A stretch of 64,000 nucleotides of DNA from Nonomuraea harbinensis (GCF_019396385.1 NZ_JAHKRN010000011.1:62001-126000); one strand, 5' to 3'. Numbered from the stretch's first letter, positions 27,275 through 35,984 are shown. A program made the numbers and translations. The notes: a model not told the origin generated them from the letters alone.

Positions 27275-27385
27275 CTAGGCGGCCTTGCGGACCCGGGCCG
27301 CGCGCTGCTCGCGGGCCTGCTCGGCGAGGGTCTTCAGGTACGAGGTGGACTGGAACGACTTCTGCTTCGGCTTAAGGATTCGCAT
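27275..27385 (-). CDS. Small basic protein, 36 aa
   Basis: ATG at 27385 to TAG at 27275 encodes MRILKPKQKSFQSTSYL then KTLAEQAREQRAARVRKAA. Third codon positions are mostly G or C after the first few codons, as in real genes of this genome. The protein is helical and basic. The ribosome site is weak (GGAA). It lies between the EamA gene and the LysR regulator, divergent from the latter. I do not know a function; conservation of this reading frame in relatives would settle whether it is real. Confidence 0.6.
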   Translation of the reverse strand: MRILKPKQKSFQSTSYLKTLAEQAREQRAARVRKAA

Positions 27386-27458
27386 GCAACTATTTTCCAA
27401 CGCTACAGAGTGAAGGACAAGCGAGACTTTCTACGCTTAACGCTTTAGACTCGCTTAC

Positions 27459-28376
27459 ATGTTGGACCTCAACCGGCTCAAGGCCCTCCACGCCGTGCAC
27501 GTCTACGGCTCCGTCGGAGCCGCCGCCGACGCGCTGATGGTCACCCCCTCGGCCGTGTCGCAGCAGATAGCCAAGCTGGAGCGGGAGACCGGCGCGCGGC
27601 TGGTCGAGCGCAACGGGCGCGGGGTGCGGCTGACGGACGCCGCCGGGCTGCTCGCCGAGCACGCCGAGCGCATCCTCGCCCTGGTCGAGACCGCCGAAGC
27701 CGACTTCGAGGCGCTGCGCGGCCAGGTCGTCGGCCGGCTCAACGTGGGCGCGTTCCCGACCGCCGCCCGCGGCCTGATGCCGCTCACCCTCGCCGAGCTC
27801 CGGCAGCGCCACCCCGACCTGTCGGTGCAGCTGTACGAGCGCGAGCCTGAACGGGTGGTCCGCGAGGTCGCCAGGGGAGAGCTCGACCTGGTGGTCGTGC
27901 AGGACTGGCTCAACCGGCCGATGCCCATCCCCGACGGTCTTTCCAGGAAGACGCTGCTCGAGGACATCGCCGACGTGGCGCTCCCCGCGAACCACCCGCT
28001 GGCCGGCGAACGGGAGATCCAGCTGTCCGCGCTCTGCGGCGAGCGGTGGATCAGCTCCTCGCCCGGCACCATCTGCCACGACTGGCTGGTGTTCACGCTG
28101 CGCAGCGCCGAGCTGGAGCCGGAGATCGCCTCCATGGCCGACGAGTACCCCACCCAGCTCGCGCTGGTCGCGGCCGGGCTCGGCTGCGCGATCGTGCCGC
28201 GCCTGGGCCGCGACCCGGTGCCGGCGGGCGTCCGGCTGGTCCCCCTGCTGCCGCGCCAGACCCGCCGGATCTACGCGCTCTGGCGCAGCGACGCCGCCCG
28301 CCGCCCCGCCATCAGGGCGACGGTCGACGCTCTCGTACGGGCGGGCGAAACCGCGCAGGACGGCTGGATCAGCTGA
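27459..28376 (+). CDS. LysR family transcriptional regulator
   Basis: A 305-aa regulator with an N-terminal HTH (LDLNRLKALHAVHVYGSVGAAADALMVTPSAVSQQIAKLERETGARLVERNGRGVRLTDAAG; residues 2-62, in pieces) and a periplasmic-binding-like effector domain (GRLNVGAFPTAARGLMP, VAAGLGCAIVPRLG). It is flanked by two EamA transporters, one divergent and one convergent, which are its likely targets. Its 3' end overlaps the convergent transporter by 8 bp. Confidence 0.94.
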   Translation: MLDLNRLKALHAVHVYGSVGAAADALMVTPSAVSQQIAKLERETGARLVERNGRGVRLTDAAGLLAEHAERILALVETAEADFEALRGQVVGRLNVGAFPTAARGLMPLTLAELRQRHPDLSVQLYEREPERVVREVARGELDLVVVQDWLNRPMPIPDGLSRKTLLEDIADVALPANHPLAGEREIQLSALCGERWISSSPGTICHDWLVFTLRSAELEPEIASMADEYPTQLALVAAGLGCAIVPRLGRDPVPAGVRLVPLLPRQTRRIYALWRSDAARRPAIRATVDALVRAGETAQDGWIS

Positions 28377-29229
28377 GCGCGATGGCCACCACGCCGCCGA
28401 CGATCACGCCCGCGGCCAGCAGGCGGTGGCGCAGCCCGTCCTCGGCGAGCAGCCGCCCGCCCAGCACGACCGCGATCAGCACGCTGATCTCGCGCGCCGG
28501 CGCGACCAGGCTCACCGGCGCCCTGGTGAACGCCACCAGCACCAGCAGGTAGGACACGAAGATGAGCACCGCCGCCGTCACGATCGTGCCCCGGTGCGCC
28601 CGCCAGGCCGCCGCCATCAGCGCCCGCCGCCGCCCGCGCAGCACGAACGGGGCCAGCACGATCATGCGCCCCACCTCGCCCAGGTAGTTGAGCAGGATCG
28701 GGGCCACCGCGAAGGTGCTCACCACCCGCGAGTCCCACACCGTGTAGGCGGCGATGAACACCCCGGTGGCCAGCCCGAACGCCAGCCCTTTCAGGTCCGC
28801 CCCGCCGGCGCGCCCGCTCATCAGGAACACCCCGGCGCCCACCAGGAGGATCCCGGCGATCCCCACCGGCGTCGGCCGCTCGCCCAGGAACAGCACCGCC
28901 ACCAGGCTCGCCAGCATCGGCCCCGTGCCGCGCGCCACCGGGTAGACGATCGACAGGTCGCCGCTGCCGTACCCCCGCTGCAGCAGCAGGAAGTACGTCA
29001 TGTGGATCGCGGTGCTGACCCCGATCACCGCCAGGTCCGCCCACCCCACCCGGGGTCGCGCCACCAGCAGGAACCCGGCGAACAGCGGGCTCCACACCAC
29101 CGCGCCCGCCGCCGCCACGAGCCAGACGAACACCAGGCCGTCGACGTGCGCGGCCTTCTTGCTCAGGAGGTTCCACGACGCGTGCGCGACGGCCGCGACC
29201 AGGACGAGAACCAGAGCCAGAGGATCCAA
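28369..29229 (-). CDS. EamA/DMT family transporter
   Basis: A 286-aa membrane protein with ten predicted helices. It shows ALVLVLVAAVAHASWNLLSKKA at the start, YPVARGTGPMLASLVAVLFLGERPTPVGIAGILLVGAGVF in pieces around residue 95, and LVAPAREISVLIAVVLGGRLLAEDG in the second repeat. The substrate is unknown. It is oriented against the LysR gene and overlaps its end. Confidence 0.9.
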   Translation of the reverse strand: MDPLALVLVLVAAVAHASWNLLSKKAAHVDGLVFVWLVAAAGAVVWSPLFAGFLLVARPRVGWADLAVIGVSTAIHMTYFLLLQRGYGSGDLSIVYPVARGTGPMLASLVAVLFLGERPTPVGIAGILLVGAGVFLMSGRAGGADLKGLAFGLATGVFIAAYTVWDSRVVSTFAVAPILLNYLGEVGRMIVLAPFVLRGRRRALMAAAWRAHRGTIVTAAVLIFVSYLLVLVAFTRAPVSLVAPAREISVLIAVVLGGRLLAEDGLRHRLLAAGVIVGGVVAIALS

Positions 29230-29320
29230 TCGGCGGCTCCTTCCGGGAGGCCCCGACTTTACTCCGGCGGCGATCAGCCCTGGCGATCAGGGACCGCCGA
29301 GCGGATAAGCTGAGGCCACC

Positions 29321-29962
29321 ATGGCTGAAACCACCGTCGTCCACCTGCTGCGCCACGGTGAGGTGCACAATCCCGGCGGCATTCTCTACGGCAGGCTGCC
29401 GGGCTACCACCTGTCCGAGACGGGCGAGCTGATGGCCAAGACCGTCGCCAAGGCGGTGTCCGGGCGCGACATCGTGGCCGTCTACAGCTCGCCGCTGGAG
29501 CGCGCCCGCGAGACCGCGGCCCCCGTCGCGGCCGCCCACGGGCTTGAGGTGATCATCGAGGAGCGGCTGCTGGAGGCCGGCAACCTGCTCGAAGGCCGGG
29601 CCGTCGGGCAAGGGCTGCAGATCCTGCGCAGCCCGCGCAACTACCGCTACTTCTGGAACCCGATGCGTCCTTCCTGGGGCGAGCCCTATCCGGTGATCGT
29701 CGCGCGCATGCGCACGGCCATCGACGACGCCAGGGAGGCGGGGCGCGGCCACGAGGTCGTCATGGTCAGCCACCAGCTGCCCATCTGGGCCGTCCGGATG
29801 GCGGCGGAGGGCCGGCGCAGGCTCTGGCACGACCCGAGACGCAGGCAGTGCGCCCTGGCCAGCCTGACCTCGTTCACGTTCGAGGGCGACCGGCTCGTCA
29901 GCGTCGGCTACAGCGAGCCTGCCGGGTCGATCGACAGGGGCCCCAGCGTGCCGGGCGCCTGA
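29321..29962 (+). CDS. Histidine phosphatase family protein (phosphoglycerate-mutase-like)
   Basis: A 213-aa phosphatase with the LLRHGEVHN catalytic RHG motif, YSSPLERARETAAP with the second arginine, and the later MVSHQLPIWAVRM holding the second catalytic His. It corresponds to Rv0525, which stands between hemL and the thioredoxin-like gene in mycobacteria. The substrate is not evident. It begins the cytochrome c maturation block, 56 bp before the TlpA-like gene. Confidence 0.92.
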   Translation: MAETTVVHLLRHGEVHNPGGILYGRLPGYHLSETGELMAKTVAKAVSGRDIVAVYSSPLERARETAAPVAAAHGLEVIIEERLLEAGNLLEGRAVGQGLQILRSPRNYRYFWNPMRPSWGEPYPVIVARMRTAIDDAREAGRGHEVVMVSHQLPIWAVRMAAEGRRRLWHDPRRRQCALASLTSFTFEGDRLVSVGYSEPAGSIDRGPSVPGA

Positions 29963-30018
29963 CCGCGCCGGTAGAGTTGCAAGCTCTACCGCTTGTAGTA
30001 CAAGGAGATCTTCCTCCC

Positions 30019-30585
30019 GTGCGCGCCAAGTCAATCTCCCTGGTCCTCCTTGCCGTTCTGGTGACGGGATGCGCCGGCAGTCAGAGCGGGCAACCGCAGG
30101 CGGGCGACACGCGGTTCGTCGCGGGCGACGGGAAGATGCAGGTGTTCGAGGCCGCCGACCGCAAGCCCGCGCCGGCGGTCGAGGGCCCGACCCTCGACGG
30201 CGGCACGGCCTCGCTGGCCGCGCACAAGGGCAAGGTCGTCGTGATCAACTTCTGGGCGTCCTGGTGCGCGCCCTGCCGGGCCGAGGCCCCGGTGCTCAAG
30301 GAGGTCGCGGCCGAGACCAAGGCCGGCGGCGTGGAGTTCATCGGCGTCGACTTCAAGGACCGCAAGGCCGACGCGCTGGCCTTCGAACGCACCGAGGGCA
30401 CGGGTTACCCGAGCATCTACGACCAGCCGGGCAAGGTCGCCCTGGCCTTCCAGGGCACGGTGCCGCCCGCCGCCATCCCGTCCACGCTCATCATCGACAA
30501 GCAGGGCCGGATCGCGGCCAGGGCGCTCGGCGCGGTCCGCTACACCGACCTGAAGAACGCGGTGCTCAAGGTGCGCGATGAGTGA
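30019..30585 (+). CDS. TlpA/ResA-like thioredoxin lipoprotein
   Basis: A 188-aa secreted thiol-disulphide oxidoreductase. It has a lipoprotein signal (VLLAVLVTGCAGS) and a thioredoxin fold with VVINFWASWCAPCRAEAPVLKEV (WCxPC active site) and PSTLIIDKQGRIAARALG with cis-Pro. It probably reduces apocytochrome c haem-binding cysteines outside the membrane, receiving electrons from the CcdA product encoded next. The start is GTG with AAGGAG upstream. It overlaps ccdA by 8 bp. Confidence 0.93.
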   Translation: MRAKSISLVLLAVLVTGCAGSQSGQPQAGDTRFVAGDGKMQVFEAADRKPAPAVEGPTLDGGTASLAAHKGKVVVINFWASWCAPCRAEAPVLKEVAAETKAGGVEFIGVDFKDRKADALAFERTEGTGYPSIYDQPGKVALAFQGTVPPAAIPSTLIIDKQGRIAARALGAVRYTDLKNAVLKVRDE

Positions 30586-31300
30586 TGTCGTCGCGTCCGG
30601 CTCCCTGCTGCTGGCCGTGCCGATCGCGTTGCTGGCGGGGCTGGTGTCGTTCCTGTCGCCGTGCGTGCTGCCGCTGGTCCCGGGCTATCTCTCGTACGTG
30701 ACGGGCATGAGCGACGATCCCAAGCGGGGGCGGCTGGTGCTCGGCACCACGCTGTTCGTGGCCGGGTTCGGGGCCGTGTTCGTGCTCAGCGGCGCCCTGT
30801 TCGGGCAGCTCGGCCAGGCCATGCTGGTCAACGCCGACCTGATCACGCGGGTGCTCGGTGTGCTGACGATCCTGCTCGGGCTGGCCTTCATGGGCGTCTT
30901 CCCGCAGTTGATGCGCGACGTGCGCATCCACCGGCTGCCCGCCGCCGGGCTCGCCGGGGCGCCGCTGCTCGGCGTGGTGTTCGGGCTCGGCTGGACGCCG
31001 TGCATCGGGCCCACTCTGGCCGTGGTGCTCACGCTCGGGCTGAACGAGGGCAGCGCCTCGCGCGGCGCGCTGCTGGCCGTCGCCTACGCGCTGGGGCTCG
31101 GGCTGCCGTTCGTCGTCGCCGCCCTGGCCTACAGCAAGGCGCTGCGCACCTTCCGCGCCATCCGCCGCCACTCCCGGCTGATCACCAGGATCGGCGGCGG
31201 CATGATGGTGGCCGTCGGGGTGGCCCTGGTCACCGGCCTGTGGGGAGAGATGATCGCGACCATGCAAGGGCTCATCGGCGGATTCAGGCCGGTGATCTGA
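30578..31300 (+). CDS. ccdA: Cytochrome c biogenesis protein CcdA
   Basis: A 240-aa membrane protein with six helices that carries reducing power across the membrane. The cysteine motifs are LVSFLSPCVLPLVPGYLSYV and VFGLGWTPCIGPTLA. It is immediately followed by resB, with one base of the stop shared with the next start. It is part of System II maturation. Confidence 0.95.
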   Translation: MSDVVASGSLLLAVPIALLAGLVSFLSPCVLPLVPGYLSYVTGMSDDPKRGRLVLGTTLFVAGFGAVFVLSGALFGQLGQAMLVNADLITRVLGVLTILLGLAFMGVFPQLMRDVRIHRLPAAGLAGAPLLGVVFGLGWTPCIGPTLAVVLTLGLNEGSASRGALLAVAYALGLGLPFVVAALAYSKALRTFRAIRRHSRLITRIGGGMMVAVGVALVTGLWGEMIATMQGLIGGFRPVI

Positions 31301-32856
31301 TGACTGTCTCCGACCTGGAGCGGAAGCAGGAGCCGAAGCGGGCGGGGCTCGGCCCGGCGGGCTGGCTCCGCTGGTCCTGGCGCACGCTCACCTCGATGAA
31401 GACGGCGCTGCTCCTGCTGTTCCTGTTCGCGCTGGCCAGCATCCCCGGCTCGCTGATCCCGCAGCGCGGCGTCGAGCCCGACCAGGTGGCGCGCCTCTAC
31501 GAGGAGAGCCCGGACCTGGCCGTCTGGTACGACCGGTTCCAGCTCTTCGACGTCTTCAGCTCCGTCTGGTTCGCCGCCATCTACCTGCTGCTGTTCACCT
31601 CGCTGATCGGCTGCATCGTCCCGCGCACCGGCACCTACCTGCGCGAGCTGCGCCGCAAGCCGCCCGCCGCGCCGCGCAACCTGTCCAGGCTGCCCCACCA
31701 CGCCGCCTTCGAGAGCGACCTGACCGTCGAGGAGGCCGCCCGGCGGCTGCGCAAACTGCGCTTCCGGGTGGTCACCGGAGACGGCTGGGTGGCCGCCGAG
31801 AAGGGCTACCTGCGCGAGACCGGCAACCTGCTCTTCCACGTCGCGCTGCTCGGCCTGCTGGCGGCCGTCGGCATCGGCTCCGTGTTCGGCTACCGCGGCA
31901 ACGTGCTCGTGGTCGAGGGCGACGGGTTCGCCAACACCGTCGCCGCCTACGACCGCTACATGCCGGGGCCGCGGGTCAACGCCGAGTCGCTGGAGCCGTT
32001 CGCGTTCGAGCTGAGCGACTTCCAGGCGACCTACCAGGTGGGCGGCGACAACTCGGGCCAGGAGCTCGACTACTCCGCCCATCTCAAGGTCAACGACTCG
32101 CCGGGCGCGCCCGCCCGCGACTACGAGCTGAAGGTCAACGAGCCGCTCGACGTCAACGGCACCCAGACCTACCTCATCGGCCACGGCTACGCCCCCGAGT
32201 TCCGGGTCACCGACGGCGAGGGGCAGGTCGCCTTCGAGGGGCCGGTGCCGTGCCTCATCGAGGACAAGCCGACGCTCACCTCCGGATGCGTGGTCAAGGT
32301 GCCCGACGCCCAGCCGTCGCAGCTCGGGTTCCTGCTGCGCTTCCTGCCGACCAGCACGCCGCTCACGGACGGCGGTCACGCCTCGTCCTTCCCCGGCGCG
32401 GTCGTCCCGGAGGTGCAGGTTCTCGGCGCGTTCAGCGGCGACCTGGGGCTGCGCTCGGGTGTGCCGCAGTCCGTGTACGAGCTCGCCCCGCCCGAGATCA
32501 TGAAGAAGCTCAACCCGCTGGTGATGGGCGAGGCGGCGGGCGACCCGCTGGCCGTGGGCAAGTCGCTGGAGCTGCCCGGCGGGGCGGGCAAGCTGGAGTT
32601 CACCGGCGTCAAGGAGTGGATCACGCTCCAGATCGCCTACGACCCCGGCCGGCTCCCGGCCCTGCTGGCGGCCGGCACGGCCACCATCGCCATCGTGTTC
32701 TCGCTCGTGATCCGCCGCCGCCGGGTGTGGGTGCGGGTCAAGGACGGCAGGGCCGACGTGGGTGGGCTCACCCGCACCGAGGGCTCCGCGGCGGGGTTCG
32801 CCGAGGAGTTCGACGAGATCGTCAAGGAACTAGCAGGAGACAAGGATGTCCGCTGA
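31300..32856 (+). CDS. resB: Cytochrome c biogenesis protein ResB (CcsB type)
   Basis: A 518-aa membrane protein. Helices occur near residues 23-45 (LRWSWRTLTSMKTALLLLFLFALASIPGSLIP), 85-105 and 175-195, followed by a large extracytoplasmic domain (about 200-445) and a last helix at about 450-470. It pairs with CcsA to form the cytochrome c synthase that moves heme out and attaches it to CXXCH. The ATG overlaps the ccdA stop by one base and the 3' end overlaps ccsA by 11 bp. Confidence 0.94.
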   Translation: MTVSDLERKQEPKRAGLGPAGWLRWSWRTLTSMKTALLLLFLFALASIPGSLIPQRGVEPDQVARLYEESPDLAVWYDRFQLFDVFSSVWFAAIYLLLFTSLIGCIVPRTGTYLRELRRKPPAAPRNLSRLPHHAAFESDLTVEEAARRLRKLRFRVVTGDGWVAAEKGYLRETGNLLFHVALLGLLAAVGIGSVFGYRGNVLVVEGDGFANTVAAYDRYMPGPRVNAESLEPFAFELSDFQATYQVGGDNSGQELDYSAHLKVNDSPGAPARDYELKVNEPLDVNGTQTYLIGHGYAPEFRVTDGEGQVAFEGPVPCLIEDKPTLTSGCVVKVPDAQPSQLGFLLRFLPTSTPLTDGGHASSFPGAVVPEVQVLGAFSGDLGLRSGVPQSVYELAPPEIMKKLNPLVMGEAAGDPLAVGKSLELPGGAGKLEFTGVKEWITLQIAYDPGRLPALLAAGTATIAIVFSLVIRRRRVWVRVKDGRADVGGLTRTEGSAAGFAEEFDEIVKELAGDKDVR

Positions 32857-33814
32857 GACACTGGCAGAGCTGAGCGACCTGTTCGTGGTCGCCGCCGTCC
32901 TGCTCTACCTGGCAGCCATGATCGGGTTCGCCGTCGAGCTCGCGTTCGGCCGGGCGCGCGCCGAGACCCGTCAGGTACGGGGCGGCGCCCGCGTTCCGGT
33001 GGGCGTGGGCGCCGAGGGCGACACGCCGCACCCGGGAGAGGTCGCGGAGGCGTCAGGCGGAGCCGTGGCCGAGGGGCCCGAGCCGCCGGCCTGGGCGCGC
33101 AAGGCCGGCACGGTCGCGCTGGTGATCGCCTGGCTCGGCTGGGCCGCCAACCTGACCGCCATCGCCACGCGCGGCCTGGCCGTCGACCGGTGGCCGTGGG
33201 GCAACATGTACGAGTTCGTGGTGGCCATCTGCTTCGCCGCCGTGACCGCGTTCCTGGTCGCCCACCTGCGGCAGAACATCCGCTTCCTCGGCGCCTTCGT
33301 CATGGTCTCGGCCGCGCTCGGGCTCGGGCTGGCCGTGCTCAAGTTCTACACGGTGGCGGGGCCGGTGGTGCCGGCGCTCAACTCCTACTGGATCGCCATC
33401 CACGTCTCGGCCGCGATCCTCGCCAGCGGCATGTTCGTGCTGGCCGGGGCGTCGGGCGTCCTCTACCTGATCCGCGGTGACGGGCTGTCGCGGCTGCCGT
33501 CCAAGGACGACCTGGAGAAGGTCGCGCACAAGGCCATCGTGGTGGCGTTCCCGCTGTGGACGTTCGCCGTCATCGCGGGCGCGCTCTGGGCTGACAAGGC
33601 GTGGGGCCGCTACTGGGGCTGGGACCCCAAGGAGGTCTGGTCGTTCATCACCTGGATCGGCTACGCGGCCTACCTCCACGCCCGCGTCACGGCGGGCTGG
33701 CGCGGGAACAAGGCGACCATCGTCCAGCTCGTCGCCTTCGCCTGCCTGCTGTTCAACCTGTTCGGCGTGAACATCTTCATCTCCGGGCTCCACAGCTACG
33801 CCGACGTCGGCTGA
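32846..33814 (+). CDS. ccsA: Cytochrome c biogenesis protein CcsA (CcsB-named in actinobacteria)
   Basis: A 322-aa heme-handling membrane protein with eight helices. The tryptophan-rich WWD-like heme motif reads AWGRYWGWDPKEVWSFITWI. Conserved histidines occur in IAIHVSAAILASG and YAAYLHARVTAG, and GLHSYADVG closes the protein. An inserted hydrophilic segment of about 45 residues after the first helix is common in actinobacteria. It ends the operon; a strong terminator follows. Confidence 0.95.
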   Translation: MSAETLAELSDLFVVAAVLLYLAAMIGFAVELAFGRARAETRQVRGGARVPVGVGAEGDTPHPGEVAEASGGAVAEGPEPPAWARKAGTVALVIAWLGWAANLTAIATRGLAVDRWPWGNMYEFVVAICFAAVTAFLVAHLRQNIRFLGAFVMVSAALGLGLAVLKFYTVAGPVVPALNSYWIAIHVSAAILASGMFVLAGASGVLYLIRGDGLSRLPSKDDLEKVAHKAIVVAFPLWTFAVIAGALWADKAWGRYWGWDPKEVWSFITWIGYAAYLHARVTAGWRGNKATIVQLVAFACLLFNLFGVNIFISGLHSYADVG

Positions 33815-33836
33815 CGCGTACCGCGGGCAGCGGAAA

Positions 33837-33862
33837 GACACCCGGTGGCGGCGCCGGGTGTC
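33837..33862. terminator. Bidirectional terminator after ccsA
   Basis: A perfect 9-bp stem GACACCCGG/CCGGGTGTC (33837-33845 and 33854-33862) with an 8-nt loop stands between the convergent ccsA and the small membrane protein gene. AC on one side and GGAAA on the other suggest use in both directions. Confidence 0.8.
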
Positions 33863-33907
33863 ACTTCTGTGGTCGGAGGGGGTCGGCGGGGGGTGTGGGG
33901 GAGCCCG

Positions 33908-34222
33908 TCAGGCCTCGGACTCGCCGCGGAGGCGGCGCTCGAGCTCCTTCAGGAAGTCGGGGTCGTCGTCGGGGCCCTTGGGCATGACCCCGGCCTCACC
34001 GGCGACCGGACGTGCCGCGACGACGGCCTTGGGACGGCCGCGCATCATCCAGAAAACGCCGCCGACTATGGGGACCGCGGCGACGATGATCAACCACACG
34101 GCTTTGGGGGACTGCTGGACCTCTTCCTCGGGGGTCGTGATGACATCGAACAACGAGAACAGCCAGAAGGCCAGAAGAGCCAGGCCGATTAGAACACCTG
34201 CCATGCCCGAACTGTAAGCCAT
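33908..34222 (-). CDS. Small membrane protein with PLDc_N-like domain
   Basis: About 104 aa with two membrane helices (GVLIGLALLAFWLFSLFDVIT and KAVWLIIVAAVPIVGGVFWMM) separated by TPEEEVQQSPK, the layout of the phospholipase-D N-terminal (PLDc_N) membrane domain, here without any nuclease domain. The charged tail ends GPDDDPDFLKELERRLRGE. The start is uncertain: ATG 34222 is chosen, with ATG 34204 as the alternative. It is divergent from the metallopeptidase gene. Confidence 0.75.
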   Translation of the reverse strand: MAYSSGMAGVLIGLALLAFWLFSLFDVITTPEEEVQQSPKAVWLIIVAAVPIVGGVFWMMRGRPKAVVAARPVAGEAGVMPKGPDDDPDFLKELERRLRGESEA

Positions 34223-34322
34223 CTTGAGACCGATCGTGCCACCTGATGTCCCATTCAGGATGACTAAGGAAGATCTGCGTCGTACCGTGGAACCCGGTTC
34301 CCCCGGGCTGGCGAGAGGTGCG

Positions 34323-35318
34323 ATGGCCATTTCCAGTGACAAGGGACGCCATCGGCGGGGCCGATGGTGGCGGCGCGGGTCCTACCTCTTCTCCCGGCGC
34401 ACCGAGGCGCCACCCGAGGCGGAGCGCTCGTTCTGGTCCGCCCGCCGCGGCAACCGTACCCGTGAGGTCGACGCCAGGCCGCCGGGCATGGGCGACACCG
34501 CGGAGCCGGAACGGTCCCGGCACGCGGGGAAGGACCAGCGTCCCGAGCGCTCGCGCCGTCCGGAGAAGGACCGTGACAAGGACCGGCCGCGCCGTTGGGA
34601 GGGACGCGAGCGGCTGTCCGCCGCGGTCGTCGAGGAGCCGCGCTACACCTGGCACGACTTCGAGCTCCTGGACGCCTTACCCCGGGCGCAGCCCAACCGC
34701 CCCGACGCGCCGCCGATGGGCGACGGGCTGCGCCACTGCGGCAAGCTGGAGCGGATCCTGCACCGCCAGTGGGACGCCAGGCTGGGCCCGCCGCCCCCCG
34801 AGGTGGTCCGGGCCGTGGAGAGTCTGGCGAGGCTGCCCGACCGGCTCAAGGAGAAGCTGGCCGCCGGCCTCGAAGGCATCTACGTCGGCCCCGGCGGCGT
34901 TCCCGACCTGGACGACATGGGCTACCTGCGCGGCGCGCCGCTGCCGTCGGGCCGCGCCACCTGGGACATCTGCGCGGGCGCGTACGGCGAGCGCAAGATC
35001 GTGGTGGGTGACCGGCCGTCGCCGACGCCCGACGTGATGATGCACGAGGTGGGGCACGCCATCGACGACATCGACTCGGCGTTCGGCGAGTGGGTCTCCG
35101 ACTCGCCGGACTTCGCGGCGCTGTTCGAGCGGGTGGAGCCGCTGCTGGTGTCCGCGTTCCACCGTCAGGGCGGCGGGCTGGGCCGCAAGGAGTTCTTCGC
35201 CGACGCCTTCGCCGCGATCGCCGCGCGCCAGCGTCCGGCCCTGGTGGACATGCTCGGCGGCAACACGCGGCTGGCGCTCGACGTCATGCTGTTCTTCAAC
35301 AGGCGTTACGGAATCTAG
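34323..35318 (+). CDS. Anthrax-lethal-factor-like (ATLF) zinc metallopeptidase
   Basis: A 331-aa protein. The first 110 residues are strongly basic and disordered (RHRRGRWWRRGSYLFSRR, then many RPEKDRDK-like runs). The C-terminal domain carries MMHEVGHAIDDID (HExxH zinc site, about residue 242) and KEFFADAFAAIAARQ (third-ligand Glu in an EFFA-type motif), the pattern of anthrax lethal factor-related metalloendopeptidases. There is no signal peptide. ATG 34323 follows GAGAGG. The next gene, a small acidic protein, starts 10 bp later and is probably a functional partner. The target is unknown. Confidence 0.8.
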   Translation: MAISSDKGRHRRGRWWRRGSYLFSRRTEAPPEAERSFWSARRGNRTREVDARPPGMGDTAEPERSRHAGKDQRPERSRRPEKDRDKDRPRRWEGRERLSAAVVEEPRYTWHDFELLDALPRAQPNRPDAPPMGDGLRHCGKLERILHRQWDARLGPPPPEVVRAVESLARLPDRLKEKLAAGLEGIYVGPGGVPDLDDMGYLRGAPLPSGRATWDICAGAYGERKIVVGDRPSPTPDVMMHEVGHAIDDIDSAFGEWVSDSPDFAALFERVEPLLVSAFHRQGGGLGRKEFFADAFAAIAARQRPALVDMLGGNTRLALDVMLFFNRRYGI

Positions 35319-35328
35319 GTGGTAGGCC

Positions 35329-35571
35329 ATGTACGTCATCCGGCTCGCTGACGGCACCCTGAGGGTGCCGCGGAGCCTGGCCAGCGAGGACGGGCGTCTG
35401 ATCGGCAACGGCTTCGTGGAGATCGGGCCGGACGACCCCGACTACGGCCAATGGCTGCCCGAGTCGGTGACCGAGGAGGAGGCCGCCGAGCGCCGGCGTC
35501 GCTGGGTGGAGGAGAACGACGCGCTGGAGCGGGAGTTCCTGGCGTTCAAGGCGGACCAGGACGAGACCTGA
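35329..35571 (+). CDS. Small acidic partner protein, unknown function
   Basis: An 80-aa acidic protein, MYVIRLADGTLRVPRSLASE at the start and a C-terminal helix rich in Glu/Arg (VTEEEAAERRRRWVEENDALE). It follows the ATLF-like metallopeptidase by 10 bp and is probably cotranscribed. It could be an inhibitor, substrate or adaptor of the peptidase; I do not recognise a named family. Confidence 0.75.
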   Translation: MYVIRLADGTLRVPRSLASEDGRLIGNGFVEIGPDDPDYGQWLPESVTEEEAAERRRRWVEENDALEREFLAFKADQDET

Positions 35572-35637
35572 GTCCGCCGGAGTGGGGAGAGTGGGCAGGA
35601 AGTCTCGCCGGGGCGGGGGCGGCTCGGCGGCCTGGCA

Positions 35638-35670
35638 GGCGCCAGCCACGATCGGCGGTTGGCGCCTTTC
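35638..35670 (+). terminator. Terminator after the metallopeptidase pair
   Basis: Ten-bp stem GGCGCCAGCC/GGTTGGCGCC (35638-35647, 35657-35666) with one G-T wobble, a 9-nt loop and a trailing TTTC. Confidence 0.8.
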
Positions 35671-35721
35671 ACCGTGCTCGCCGCGGGTTGGACCAGTGAG
35701 CACGCGGACCGAGGTCCCGTC

Positions 35722-35750
35722 TCGGTGATCCTGGCTCGCAGGATCACCGA
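35722..35750 (-). terminator. Terminator downstream of bldC
   Basis: A perfect 11-bp dyad TCGGTGATCCT/AGGATCACCGA (35722-35732 and 35740-35750) with a 7-nt loop lies 12 bp past the bldC stop on the minus strand. There is no U-tract, as is usual in high-GC actinobacteria. Confidence 0.7.
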
Positions 35751-35762
35751 CCAGACGGCACG

Positions 35763-35984
35763 TCAGACGCGCGGGGACTCACCTGCCGGCCTGTCGGCCG
35801 TAAGAACGTCCTCGCCTCGGAGAAGGGCGTGCACTTCCGACTCGCGGAAACGCCGGTGCCCTCCGGGGGTGCGGATACTGCTGATGCGGCCTGCCGCAGC
35901 CCAGCGCGTAACCGTCTTTGGGTCTACCCGGAAGAGGGCGGCAACCTCTCCAGGGGTCAGCAGACGCTCGCTGCTACTCTCCAC
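35763..35984 (-). CDS. bldC: Developmental regulator BldC
   Basis: A 73-aa MerR-fold DNA-binding protein: LLTPGEVAALFRVDPKTVTR, then WAAAGRISSIRTPGGHRRFRESEVHALLRGE. This is nearly the Streptomyces BldC sequence. BldC binds direct repeats cooperatively and controls the timing of sporulation entry. I prefer GTG 35984 over the TTG at 35987 because GGGGGAGAG is better spaced. The residues after ALLRG are lineage-specific (EDVLTADRPAGESPRV). Confidence 0.94.
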   Translation of the reverse strand: MESSSERLLTPGEVAALFRVDPKTVTRWAAAGRISSIRTPGGHRRFRESEVHALLRGEDVLTADRPAGESPRV

